NCBI GenBank assembly: GCA_052139695.1
Contig: JBKQWF010000019.1
Coordinates: 55,179 to 119,178 of the forward strand
Direction: 5' to 3'
Source: PLGF01 sp052139695
Lineage (GTDB): Bacteria > Verrucomicrobiota > Verrucomicrobiia > Limisphaerales > Palsa-1400
DNA: 64,000 bases
The notes under the pieces are model-generated. The model worked only from the letters and a program-made list of their open reading frames with translations, was not told the origin of the DNA and did no database searches. Shown here in pieces: positions 26,354 through 34,841 of this stretch. A program made the position numbers and the translations under genes. Numbering within the stretch: the first letter of the stretch is position 1; each line of letters opens with the position of its first letter.

Positions 26354-27319
26354 ATGAAGACAAGACACATTGGCATCGCCCTTGCCGCCGTCGCCGTCGC
26401 GGGGCTTTGGTTTGGCCGGCTGGCGTGGCGCGCCCATCAGAATCTGGTGACGCTCCATGCCCGCAATATGCCACTGGCGGAGGTGGTGCGCTCATTGCGG
26501 CGGCAAACCTGGGAAAGGATTAAATTTGACAAGTCCATGAACGCGAAAATCACCCTCAATGTCAAAGACGCTCCGCTTGCGGCAGTTCTGGATTTGGTGG
26601 CGGACCGGGCCGGCGCCCGATGGCAAAAAACCTGTGCCGTCGGCGCTTCCGATGGAGGGATGGCAAAGTTGGAGGCTGTTCTTGATGGCATCGAGAAATT
26701 GGCCGAAGCCGGGTGGACAAACCTCGCGCCTCGTTTCCCTGACTTGGCGTTAGAAAATCCGCCTGGCTCCATCATAACCCAGAGCAGCATGGGCGGGGGG
26801 GCGGCGCCAGAGCACATTGAGGGAAAGCCCGGCATGATGCTCCATCGTGCGCTGCTTCCGGGTAGGATTTCCCCAAGTGGCAAAGCCGGTGAAGCGAGGG
26901 GTGGCGCGAGAATGGTCACCATTGGACCCGGCGGCACGATGGACCAATGGAGTTCTGAGCGCCTGGTTATGGAAAGCAGTTTGCTGCCTCTGCTGGGCGC
27001 TCAACTGCCTGAGGAGGCCACTCCGGAAACGGCGGCCCATGCCGCCTCCGCGGTCCACGGTCGAAGCCGCTTGTACTACGCGCTGGAAAGGTCCCCGTTT
27101 GACGGGGGACACATGTCGGGGGGCCGGGGGGCCTTGCCCGGTCCACGCAAGGCCGGGCTGGTTCACCCCGCGCCCGGTGACGCTTTCGCGAACATGAAGC
27201 AGACGATGCAGCAGGGGAGATTGCGGGAGTTGAGCCGTTCGCCGGAGGCACAAGTCGAACGCGCTCGGCAACATGGCGCCAACAAGATGCGAATAGAAAC
27301 CGACGTAGAGAGCAATTAG
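26354..27319 (+). CDS. STN-domain (secretin/TonB N-terminal-like) membrane-anchored protein
   Basis: A 321-residue protein from ATG 26354 with an N-terminal signal anchor (IGIALAAVAVAGLWFG). Residues 36-90 carry an STN-like domain: ARNMPLAEVVRSLRRQTWER, then NAKITLNVKDAPLAAVLDLV. STN domains occur in secretins and TonB-dependent receptors and sense or bind partners in the periplasm. The rest is low complexity, glycine- and methionine-rich, with no secretin pore domain. It follows the LytS/LytTR pair and is probably controlled by it. Its exact job is unknown. Confidence 0.7.
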   Translation: MKTRHIGIALAAVAVAGLWFGRLAWRAHQNLVTLHARNMPLAEVVRSLRRQTWERIKFDKSMNAKITLNVKDAPLAAVLDLVADRAGARWQKTCAVGASDGGMAKLEAVLDGIEKLAEAGWTNLAPRFPDLALENPPGSIITQSSMGGGAAPEHIEGKPGMMLHRALLPGRISPSGKAGEARGGARMVTIGPGGTMDQWSSERLVMESSLLPLLGAQLPEEATPETAAHAASAVHGRSRLYYALERSPFDGGHMSGGRGALPGPRKAGLVHPAPGDAFANMKQTMQQGRLRELSRSPEAQVERARQHGANKMRIETDVESN

Positions 27320-27347
27320 AGCGGCATAAACCAAGGAAATCAAAAGC

Positions 27348-28055
27348 ATGAAAATATTCTTCTATAAATTTCAGAACACGGCCTTCAGCCGCGAGAGCGA
27401 AGAATCCTCAGGCCGAGGCCGTTTTGGCCATGCGTTCACGCTTCTTGAATTACTGGTCGTAATCGCAATCATCAGTGTTTTGGCTAGCCTGCTGTTGCCT
27501 GCGCTTGCCCGGAGCAAGGACCAGGGACGCAATACCGTGTGCGTGAGCCAGCTTCGCCAATTGGGGATCGCCACGCGCGTTTACGCGGACGACAATAACA
27601 ACCGCCTCCCGACGGCGGAACTGCTGCCCACGTCGCCGGTCAACCCTACGAATGTGTTGCCACGCATTTGTGACGTGCTGGGGCCTGAAGTGGGCAAATC
27701 CAACGGTGGCACGAACAGCTCTCCTGTATTCGATTGCCCGGCAGATGCCGAAGGCCGGTTCGCCGCCGAGGGTTCCAGCTACGAATGGAACACCGATTTA
27801 AACGGGCATCGCATCGACGAAACAACCTCGGAGACCATGCATTTCGCCTTGGCCTGGGCAGGGCCGATAGAGGGACCGGGGCCGTCCGGAACCAACGTCA
27901 CGGTCACCAATGGTACAATTCAATTGACATTTGAGCCGAGCACGACGCCGCTTTTTACCGATTACGACGATTTTCATCCCCGTTCCACCGGCTCCGGCAA
28001 AAACGTGGTGTTCATGGACGATCACGTGACGCCGCTCCAGTTATCAGACTTTTGA
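27348..28055 (+). CDS. Prepilin-like secreted protein
   Basis: A 235-residue member of the same family as the gene at 4711. The leader is 29 residues long and charged, followed by AFTLLELLVVIAIISVLASL; the residue before the cleavage-site phenylalanine is alanine rather than glycine, as is common in this phylum. The C-terminus has FMDDHVTPLQL, a variant of the FADGH-type tail of the family. It is presumably processed by a prepilin peptidase and held at the cell envelope. It starts 28 bases after the STN-domain gene and may share its transcript. Confidence 0.83.
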   Translation: MKIFFYKFQNTAFSRESEESSGRGRFGHAFTLLELLVVIAIISVLASLLLPALARSKDQGRNTVCVSQLRQLGIATRVYADDNNNRLPTAELLPTSPVNPTNVLPRICDVLGPEVGKSNGGTNSSPVFDCPADAEGRFAAEGSSYEWNTDLNGHRIDETTSETMHFALAWAGPIEGPGPSGTNVTVTNGTIQLTFEPSTTPLFTDYDDFHPRSTGSGKNVVFMDDHVTPLQLSDF

Positions 28056-28170
28056 ACGAAGTGCGCCGGGCGTGCCTCTTAAATTTGTGGGGTGTACTTT
28101 TTCGACTGCTCCCAAGGCGGGTGCAATATTGAGTTCACAACGCTCCAATTTTGTTCAAGACTACGCGATC

Positions 28171-29409
28171 GTGAGTAAAATATTATGTTTTGCCTGTTTC
28201 ATGGCGGTGCCATTGCTGGTTTTGGCAAACGGCCCTCGAGAGCATAGCTCCGCTGAGGTATTACTGGTCGTCAACGAGCGCAGCCCGATTTCCGAGGCCA
28301 TTGCCGAGGATTACGCGGGCAAACGGCATGTCGCCAATGTTCTCGCGGTGCAATGCCAGGATTCCGCCTTGAGCACGCGCAGTGAAACCATCCCTCTGGC
28401 GGATTACCGGCAAGCGATAGAGTCGCCCATTCACGGGTTTTTGGCGGAGCATACCAACATCGAGTTTATCGTCTTGACGAAGGGCATTCCCATCCGCATC
28501 ACTGGCGTGGATATGGGAAGTTGCGATGAGAAGAGCCACGAGCCGGAAAGTATTCGCGGGCATCCATCAGTTGATAGTTATTTGAGCGCCTTGGATTATA
28601 CGAATCTTCCGACGATTAAAATCCATATCGCCGGGTCGGGGGCCATCGGTTGCGCGTATTCCAATCGTTACTGGAATGCGGCGGAGCCTTTTTCCCATGC
28701 AAAATTTGGCGGCTATCTTGTCACAAGGCTGGATGGATACACTGAGGCCGACGCAAAAGCTCTGGTCACCCGTTCCTTAGACGGGGAACGGAATCTTTCA
28801 CGTTATCTCAAGGAAGGCAAAGTTCTGCTGGACGTGGAACCTGTTTTCGGTTTGGGGGATAAAGCAACACAGCCCGGCCCCATTACCACCACAAATATTC
28901 CGGCGGAATCTGCCTGGAGCGAATTCAATGCGGATATGTGCCATGCCGCCGATGTTTTGACCAGCCGCGACATCCCGGTGGAACTGGATTTGACGCCGAC
29001 GTTCATTGGCGGACGATCCAATTTGCTCGGTTATTTTTCGTGGGGCAGCAATGACGAGCGCTCATGGAAGAGCAATGACTGTTACACGCCGGCCGCATAC
29101 CTCAGCCTGTTTTTCGCGCCGGGCGCGGTATCCGACACCGCGGTTTCCACCAGCGCGCGGACTTTTTTGCCGACGCACGGCGGGCAATCGCTGCTGGTGG
29201 ATTTGATCGCGCATGGGCTGACGGGCGGGAAAGGATACACCGATGAACCGTTGCTCCAGGCGATCGCCTCGCCGACCATTGTATTTGACAGATATACCGC
29301 GGGATACACGCTGGCCGAAAGCTTTTACGCCGCCTCCCATTTTGTTTGCTGGGAGGACGTGGTCATCGGCGACCCGCTGTGCTGTCCCTATTTAAAGCGC
29401 GCCCAATAG
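28171..29409 (+). CDS. TIGR03790 family secreted protein
   Basis: A 412-residue exported protein of the TIGR03790 family, of unknown function and found mostly in Verrucomicrobiota, Planctomycetota, Acidobacteria and some cyanobacteria. GTG 28171 is chosen because it starts a good Sec signal (MSKILCFACFMAVPLLVLA); the frame is open to 28072. The family opening, VVNERSPISEAIAEDY, is at about 38-53, FIVLTKGIPIRI at about 108, and the ending CWEDVVIGDPLCCPY is also typical. No catalytic residues can be assigned with confidence. Confidence 0.85.
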   Translation: MSKILCFACFMAVPLLVLANGPREHSSAEVLLVVNERSPISEAIAEDYAGKRHVANVLAVQCQDSALSTRSETIPLADYRQAIESPIHGFLAEHTNIEFIVLTKGIPIRITGVDMGSCDEKSHEPESIRGHPSVDSYLSALDYTNLPTIKIHIAGSGAIGCAYSNRYWNAAEPFSHAKFGGYLVTRLDGYTEADAKALVTRSLDGERNLSRYLKEGKVLLDVEPVFGLGDKATQPGPITTTNIPAESAWSEFNADMCHAADVLTSRDIPVELDLTPTFIGGRSNLLGYFSWGSNDERSWKSNDCYTPAAYLSLFFAPGAVSDTAVSTSARTFLPTHGGQSLLVDLIAHGLTGGKGYTDEPLLQAIASPTIVFDRYTAGYTLAESFYAASHFVCWEDVVIGDPLCCPYLKRAQ

Positions 29410-29410
29410 T

Positions 29411-30904
29411 TTACTTCGGCATGTCGGTGCGGAAGGGGTTGGCGGGCAAACCGGCCTTGTTGTAAAGGTTGGCTTCCGGGTTATCAGCCCAGGCGTAACG
29501 CACGGCCACCGGTTGCGGGACTTTTGCGGAAGAGACAATCACATTCTTGCCGGCGATGTGCGCGTCGGCCCAGACGAAATGCCCATCAGCGCCGGCGATG
29601 GCAAACCCTTTGATGGTGTCGCCTTTAACTTCCAGGCCGCCGTCACGATGCGAGAAATGGATGATTGCCTGGTCACCCTTGATTTGCATTTTTTGGAATG
29701 TGGGGCCTTCAAATTCGATCTTCTTTCCGTAAGCGATCGCTTCCGCGCATAGCGCCAGGCGGCGTCCGACTTCCTGTTTATTTTTGGGATGGATGTCCTT
29801 GGCCTCTCCAATATCAACGGCGGAAGCCGTCGCGCTGTGTCCAACCGCAGTGGCGGCCCATTGCTGCGCCTCGCGGATTTCAGCCCAGCCCGATTCTCCT
29901 GGCTCCGGTTTGGTATCGGTAAAGCCAGCCAATTGCACAATAAAAAACGGAAATTCTCCCGCGCTAAAATGCGCGCGCCAGTCACGAATCATCGTGGCCA
30001 GCAACGTCCGGTATTGCTTGCCGCGGCCGGCATTGCTTTCGCCCTGGTACCAAATGGCGCCCTTGAGAGCCATCGGCGTGAGCGGCGCAATCATGCCGTT
30101 GTACAGGACGGTGGGGATATTGGGGTTTTTGCCTTTTTCCGCGGTGTCCGAGGTTCTTACGTGCGCCACGGCGTCTTTAAAGTCGGACATTTGCTCAAGG
30201 AAATCGCTGCTCACCCAGGCTTCGCAGACGGTGCCGCCCCAGGCGCTCTGAATCAAGCCGATGGGCACCTTCAGGTCCGTGGCCAACTGCCGGCCAAAAA
30301 AATAGCCCACCGCAGTAAAGCCGGCCCAATCGCCAATCTGGATGCACTCCGTCGTGCAAGGCATCCACTGCACGCGGCCTTTGGGCCAGGCGGGTTGGCC
30401 ATTTTCCATTGGACCGAACAAGGGCTGCGGTTGATTGCGAATCACCTTGGGCACGCCGAAAAGGCGAATATGGGGATAGTTCGCATTTTTGATTTCTTCC
30501 GCGGCGTTCTTGCCATTGGCGATGCCCATTTCCATATTCGATTGGCCGGAGCATAGCCAAACATCGCCCACCAGGACATCGCTCAACGTCACTTCCTGCG
30601 GGCCGGAAATGGTGATCGTGTACGGTCCCCCCGCTTTGAAGGGGCCAATTTTCGCCAGCCACTTTCCATTGGCATCAGCGGTGGCGGTGTAGGTCTTGCC
30701 GTTGACGCGCACGGTGACGGTCGCGCCTGGGTCGGTCCATCCCCAGATGGGGTCCGCCATGCCGCGTTGCAGCACCATGTGGTCGGCAAAGAGCGGATGA
30801 AGAAACGGTTTCGCGCTGTCAGCGGCCTGCGCCGAGGAAACCGCGAGCAAAAGCGCCGAGATGAAACTCAAGAAGAGTGAATTTCTGCCAATGATGTATT
30901 TCAT
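29411..30904 (-). CDS. Secreted sialate O-acetylesterase-like SGNH esterase
   Basis: A 497-residue exported enzyme that would remove O-acetyl groups from sialic acids or from other glycans such as xylan. ATG 30904 starts a Sec signal ending AVSSAQA. An N-terminal sandwich domain (about 30-115) precedes the SGNH domain: nucleophile serine in LCSGQSNMEMG, oxyanion Gly/Asn regions at AIWYQGESNAGRG, and the Asp/His pair in DIHPKNKQEVGRR. The length suits the family. It is convergent with the TIGR03790 gene, one base between stops. Confidence 0.9.
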   Translation of the reverse strand: MKYIIGRNSLFLSFISALLLAVSSAQAADSAKPFLHPLFADHMVLQRGMADPIWGWTDPGATVTVRVNGKTYTATADANGKWLAKIGPFKAGGPYTITISGPQEVTLSDVLVGDVWLCSGQSNMEMGIANGKNAAEEIKNANYPHIRLFGVPKVIRNQPQPLFGPMENGQPAWPKGRVQWMPCTTECIQIGDWAGFTAVGYFFGRQLATDLKVPIGLIQSAWGGTVCEAWVSSDFLEQMSDFKDAVAHVRTSDTAEKGKNPNIPTVLYNGMIAPLTPMALKGAIWYQGESNAGRGKQYRTLLATMIRDWRAHFSAGEFPFFIVQLAGFTDTKPEPGESGWAEIREAQQWAATAVGHSATASAVDIGEAKDIHPKNKQEVGRRLALCAEAIAYGKKIEFEGPTFQKMQIKGDQAIIHFSHRDGGLEVKGDTIKGFAIAGADGHFVWADAHIAGKNVIVSSAKVPQPVAVRYAWADNPEANLYNKAGLPANPFRTDMPK

Positions 30905-30969
30905 ATTTACGTTGCGGCGGGCAAAATGCCTGACCCCGCCGCCACAGTCAACGCGGCGGAGAGAGGAAT

Positions 30970-31073
30970 GGTGGGGCGGTGCCGATGCGCTGCCCGTTCT
31001 TTTCTTTGCGGCAGCATGAACGAAATTCGCCGGGGAGGGAGAAACTCGGTCGGAGCCGTAGGTCCGCCCCACC
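30970..31073. repeat. 104-bp region bounded by GGTGGGGCGG / CCGCCCCACC
   Basis: GGTGGGGCGG at 30970-30979 is exactly complementary to CCGCCCCACC at 31064-31073. The interior includes a TTCTTTTCTTTGCGGCAG stretch that reappears, with one change, inside the element at 57994-58095. The element sits in the divergent gap between the sialate esterase and the GH5-like gene. Confidence 0.65.
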
Positions 31074-31145
31074 GTAAAATCGACTGTAAGTCTTAGTTCA
31101 AAGGAAAATGTGGATAATTCCGCAACATCGCTTTATTACTCAGGC

Positions 31146-32267
31146 ATGAAAAAACTCCTGGTTGTCCTGGCGTGGCTCGCGCTGGGGAACGGTATTTTGG
31201 TCATGGCGGAACCGGGAATTTCCGCAGGGCCTAACGGAACCGTGCTGAAGGAGGGCAAGCCGTTTCATGCGGTCGGCGTCAATTATTTCGATTGCTTTTT
31301 GCGGACGCTGCTCGATGGAAACGACACCAGTTATGATGCCGGTTTCGCGACTCTAGCCGAGCAAGGCATTCCGTTTGCACGCTTCTGCGCGACCGGTTTC
31401 TGGCCCCAGGAAATGCGGTTGTATTTGACCAATCGCGCGGAGTATTTCCGGCGGATGGATGGAGTTGTGCAGTCGGCCCAGAAGCACGGCGTTGGCTTGG
31501 TTCCGTCGTTGTTTTGGTATTATTCGACGGTGCCGGACATCGTGGGCGAACCGGTGGGGGAATGGGCGAACCCGCGGAGCAAGACGCAGGCGTTCATGCG
31601 GGAGTATGTGCGCGAAATGGTGACGCATTACCGGGACAATGCCGCCATCTGGCTGTGGGAGTTCGGCAACGAGTACTCGCTGGAGGCCAGTTTGCCCAAT
31701 GCCAGCGAACATCGTCCGCCGGTGGCTCCTGAACTGGGCACGCCAAAAACTCGCAGCGAGCGCGACCAATTGACCTTCGCGATGATGCGCCAAATCTTCG
31801 CCGCATTTGCCAAGGAAGTTCGCAAATATGATCCGCGGCGAATGATCGTCACAGGCGACGCTTTTCCGCGCTCCTCAGCCTGGCATCAGGAGCATGAGGG
31901 CAAATGGACGGGGGATACGTCGGACCAATTCACGGAGATGCTCGGCCTGCTCAATCCAGAACCCATCGACTCGATCAGCGTGCATTTGTACGCCGTCGAT
32001 GAGGGCCGGCTGGCGCAAGCGGTGCAGGCCGCGCGGAAGTTGAACAAGCCGTTGTTCGTCGGGGAGTTCGGCGCTCCGGGCGAATCGGCGGAAGTGGAAA
32101 TGGTTTGCCGCCGCCAGCTTCAGGCGATTCGCGACAACGAGGTCCCATTGTCGGCCCTATGGGTCTTTGATTTTAAGAGTCAAAAAGAATTTAACGTTAC
32201 GGCCTCCAATGCGCGCTCGGGCCAGCTTGCTCTTGTGGCGGAGGCGAACCGCGGATTGCCGCCTTGA
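31146..32267 (+). CDS. Secreted GH5-like glycoside hydrolase
   Basis: A 373-residue exported TIM-barrel hydrolase of clan GH-A, most like cellulase/mannanase-type GH5 enzymes. ATG 31146 starts a Sec signal that ends near AEPG. The predicted acid/base glutamate is in WLWEFGNEYS at about 180, and the nucleophile glutamate in FVGEFGAPGE at about 313. Other family marks are VGVNYFDCF near the start and SVHLYAVDEG. The polysaccharide substrate cannot be read from sequence. Nearby genes for an O-acetylesterase and oxidoreductases fit a glycan-use region. Confidence 0.82.
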   Translation: MKKLLVVLAWLALGNGILVMAEPGISAGPNGTVLKEGKPFHAVGVNYFDCFLRTLLDGNDTSYDAGFATLAEQGIPFARFCATGFWPQEMRLYLTNRAEYFRRMDGVVQSAQKHGVGLVPSLFWYYSTVPDIVGEPVGEWANPRSKTQAFMREYVREMVTHYRDNAAIWLWEFGNEYSLEASLPNASEHRPPVAPELGTPKTRSERDQLTFAMMRQIFAAFAKEVRKYDPRRMIVTGDAFPRSSAWHQEHEGKWTGDTSDQFTEMLGLLNPEPIDSISVHLYAVDEGRLAQAVQAARKLNKPLFVGEFGAPGESAEVEMVCRRQLQAIRDNEVPLSALWVFDFKSQKEFNVTASNARSGQLALVAEANRGLPP

Positions 32268-32303
32268 TGCCTCGCGGAATCCGCCCAAGGCACAATTGTG
32301 CGG

Positions 32304-33835
32304 CTACCGGGCCTCGATGCCGCGCAACGGAAGATTCCGCGGATTTTCCTGGGCTTTGCCTCTGGCGAGATGGCTCCGCGAGAGTCTCTCTCCTTGCTCC
32401 ATTAAGATCGTGAGGTTAGTCCGGTCAGAGTCCATACGGCCAATTAAGCGGAAAGGAATCAATGGGTCGAGACTCCCATTTGCGCGGAGACTCGGTAGCC
32501 ATTAACCCGGGCGGAGAGATCCAACGTTTCGCCGGGCAAATTCGTGAAACTGAAATGCCCATCTGGCGCCAGTTCCACGCTTGTGCTGTCCCAAGCCCTA
32601 TCTCGTCCGACCACCAGCCGACAATGGGGCGGGATGGCGTTGGAATCGGAAAGGCTCAATTTCCCCGCCAATCGCCATCCGGCGGTGAGCCGGAGTGCGC
32701 CAAGATCGTTTGTGGTCCCGTCGTCTCCCATGCAAAAGGCAAGCGTCGGCAAAGCGCCGCGGCCCAAAAGCGAATTCATCAGGCCATAAACCACATACTC
32801 GCGATTTGGCGGCAGGTTAAGGAAAGCAAATCGGCCGTCGTCGTCTGTTCCCGTGACAAAATCTCCGAAGAACACCTCTCCCCTGCGATCAGCTTGAACG
32901 ACGCCAAGGGTCACATTGCCCACCGGCTTGTCGCCAGACACAAGTCTTCCAATCAGGACCGCCCCACGAGTGAGGACCAAATCGTGGGAAGTCAGCCCGG
33001 GTGTGACGTTGTTGCAGAGGCATCGAGCCCATCCGCGCGCTTCCACTTTGAGATTCATGGAGTCAAACGGCTGAGGGCATCGAATCTCAAACCGACCGGC
33101 TTCGTCGGTGATGGACAGTGGATCGGTGTCTTTGGGAGGCGAGCCGAAGGTGGTATCGCCGATGACAGTTCCTTCCACGGAAACCACCGTATTGGCAATG
33201 GGCGCCTTGTCGGGCCCAACAACGCGGCCGATGATAATTTGACTGGCCGGCAGGGTGGGTGCGGCGCGACGGCGAAGACGGGCGTCGAGGGGGCCTTTCA
33301 TAGGATCAACCTTCGCGAAGAACGCTGGCTCGAAATCTTTGGCTACCACGAGCACGCGGAAAAGGAGGCTGGCATCGACCGAATCGATTCTGAAGTGACC
33401 TTGAGCGTCGTTCATGGCGCTCTTGCGGCAATCCGCATAGCAGGATGGTCAGAGAAAACCCGGTCCAGAGCGCGGTTGGGCAGTGTAGATGAAAATGGTT
33501 GCCTTCGGAACAGGTTGTCCCTCGGAATCTGTGACACTGCCGACCAGGTCCAAACCGGATGGCTTGGCGACGAGAGATATCGCCGCCGACGCTGCCGCGT
33601 TGCTTTGGGTTGAAGATGCCAATCCTGAAGGCTTAGGGGACCGCGAAATGACCGCCATGCTGTAGAGGACGATGATGGCCGCCGCCAAGCCGGCCGGGAG
33701 AAGCCATGAAAACCGCGATGACGATTCGCCTTTCACCTTGAGAACCGTGCCAGGCACGGGTCGATAAGTAAAGAAAATACTCGTCGCTCGACGGGCCGCT
33801 CGGGCTGCTCCACTTCTACGATAAACATTTATCAA
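32304..33835 (-). pseudogene. Decayed carboxypeptidase-regulatory-like multi-domain protein
   Basis: The frame from 33835 encodes a membrane anchor (WLLPAGLAAAIIVLYSMAV) and a carboxypeptidase regulatory-like domain (VTDSEGQPVPKATIFIYTA), then meets TGA at 33451-33449. The same frame continues after the stop with PSCYADCRKSAMNDAQG and further regulatory-like domains to a second stop at 32459. The homologous ending, FRLIGRMDSDRTNLTILMEQ, then continues in another frame to TAG 32304. Intact relatives, from memory, have cysteine at the TGA position (CPSCYADC). A nonsense change plus a frameshift make this a pseudogene. Confidence 0.75.
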
Positions 33836-33850
33836 GGATCGATTCTCAAT

Positions 33851-33909
33851 GGTAGGGCGGCCACTCCGCTGGCCGCCGGGTGGGCGCGCAACGGAGTGCG
33901 CGCCCTACC
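33851..33909. repeat. Double palindrome of the GTAGGGCG family
   Basis: Two palindromes stand side by side: GGTAGGGCGGCCACTCCGCT then GGCCGCC (33851-33877), and GGCGCGCAACGGAGTGCGCG then CCCTACC (about 33883-33909). The outer ends GGTAGGG and CCCTACC are also complementary. The same two units, in various orders, occur at 23792-23850, 49519-49599 and 63832-63891. Confidence 0.75.
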
Positions 33910-33948
33910 GTGGAAACGCCTTATCCCACAGCTTTTTTTGCACCGGCG

Positions 33949-34833
33949 TTAATGTGGCAAGGGCGGCAGGCGCGAGGAGTAATCGCGCCAGACTTTGATC
34001 GATTCTGTCAGATAAACGCGGGCGTCGCCGGGGATTCCATAGCATTGGAGGCCGATCGGGCCGGTATAGCCCAGCTCCCGCAACGTCTGAAGAAAGGCAA
34101 AGACATCGAAGGAACCGCGTCCGAGGGGCTTAATGTAGCCGCTCCAATCCGCCGCGTCACTTTGGTTGTCCGCGCCGCTGATCGAGACGGCGCGCAAGTG
34201 GGGCATCGCTCGTTGCAAAGCGGCACGATAGTCGCGCGATTTTTCCAAGCGCAGCCAATGGCAGAGATTGAACATGACCTGAACATTGGGCCGGTCCACT
34301 TTGTCAGCCAAACGGACGGCGTCGTCACTGCGGTCGAGCCATGAGCCGGTGTGATGATAGAGGAGCCACTCCGTGCCGGAATCGTTGGCCATATCCGAAA
34401 GCTGGCGCAAGACTTCGATGGCGCGCGCTTCGCCGGATGGGTCACCCGGCTGCAGGCCGTTGATCAACAGATCAATCTGGACGTGACGGCCCTTTAAAAG
34501 TGGAAGGACGTCTTTCAACGCCGGGTCGAAGGCGGGCTTGCCCGGAGCCAGGTCCAGAGCCATCTGGATCTGGGTCAGCTTGAGCCCGGCGGCGTCGAGC
34601 GTGCGGATGCGTTCCGGAATGTTCGCCAACCAGAGATGGCCCACGCCGTCGTAGCCGAGTTCCTTGAGCAACTGAGCTTGCCCGGGCAGCGAGCGTTTTT
34701 GCGAATCCTGCACATCCATGCAAAAAGCAAAGAACGGATTGGTTGGACTCGGGGGCGCATCGACGGCCAGCGCGCGGCCGAGACAAATTCCAGCAACTAA
34801 TGGGACCAACAGAGCGAGGGGATAATTTTTCAT
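33949..34833 (-). CDS. Secreted sugar phosphate isomerase/epimerase-like TIM barrel
   Basis: A 294-residue xylose-isomerase-like TIM barrel (AP endonuclease 2 family) with a Sec signal ending in GRALA. Metal and substrate residues are expected in VQIDLLINGL, the YHHTGSW segment, VQVMFNLCHWLR and ISGADNQSD. Exported proteins of this fold in this phylum have been tied to processing of keto-sugars together with Gfo/Idh/MocA enzymes. It starts eight bases after the stop of such a dehydrogenase, so the two are one operon. The substrate is not known. Confidence 0.82.
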   Translation of the reverse strand: MKNYPLALLVPLVAGICLGRALAVDAPPSPTNPFFAFCMDVQDSQKRSLPGQAQLLKELGYDGVGHLWLANIPERIRTLDAAGLKLTQIQMALDLAPGKPAFDPALKDVLPLLKGRHVQIDLLINGLQPGDPSGEARAIEVLRQLSDMANDSGTEWLLYHHTGSWLDRSDDAVRLADKVDRPNVQVMFNLCHWLRLEKSRDYRAALQRAMPHLRAVSISGADNQSDAADWSGYIKPLGRGSFDVFAFLQTLRELGYTGPIGLQCYGIPGDARVYLTESIKVWRDYSSRLPPLPH

Positions 34834-34841
34834 TTTGAGAA

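Noticed and set aside
33449..33451. TGA read as selenocysteine
   Set aside because: The U-x-x-C context is suggestive, but the gene also has a frameshift, no clear SECIS stem follows and no sel genes are in the window; nonsense mutation is simpler.
32462..33613. 383-codon plus-strand frame opposite the decayed regulatory-domain gene
   Set aside because: Although longer than the broken minus-strand pieces, its translation shows no family features, while the minus strand has clear conserved segments on both sides of the lesions.
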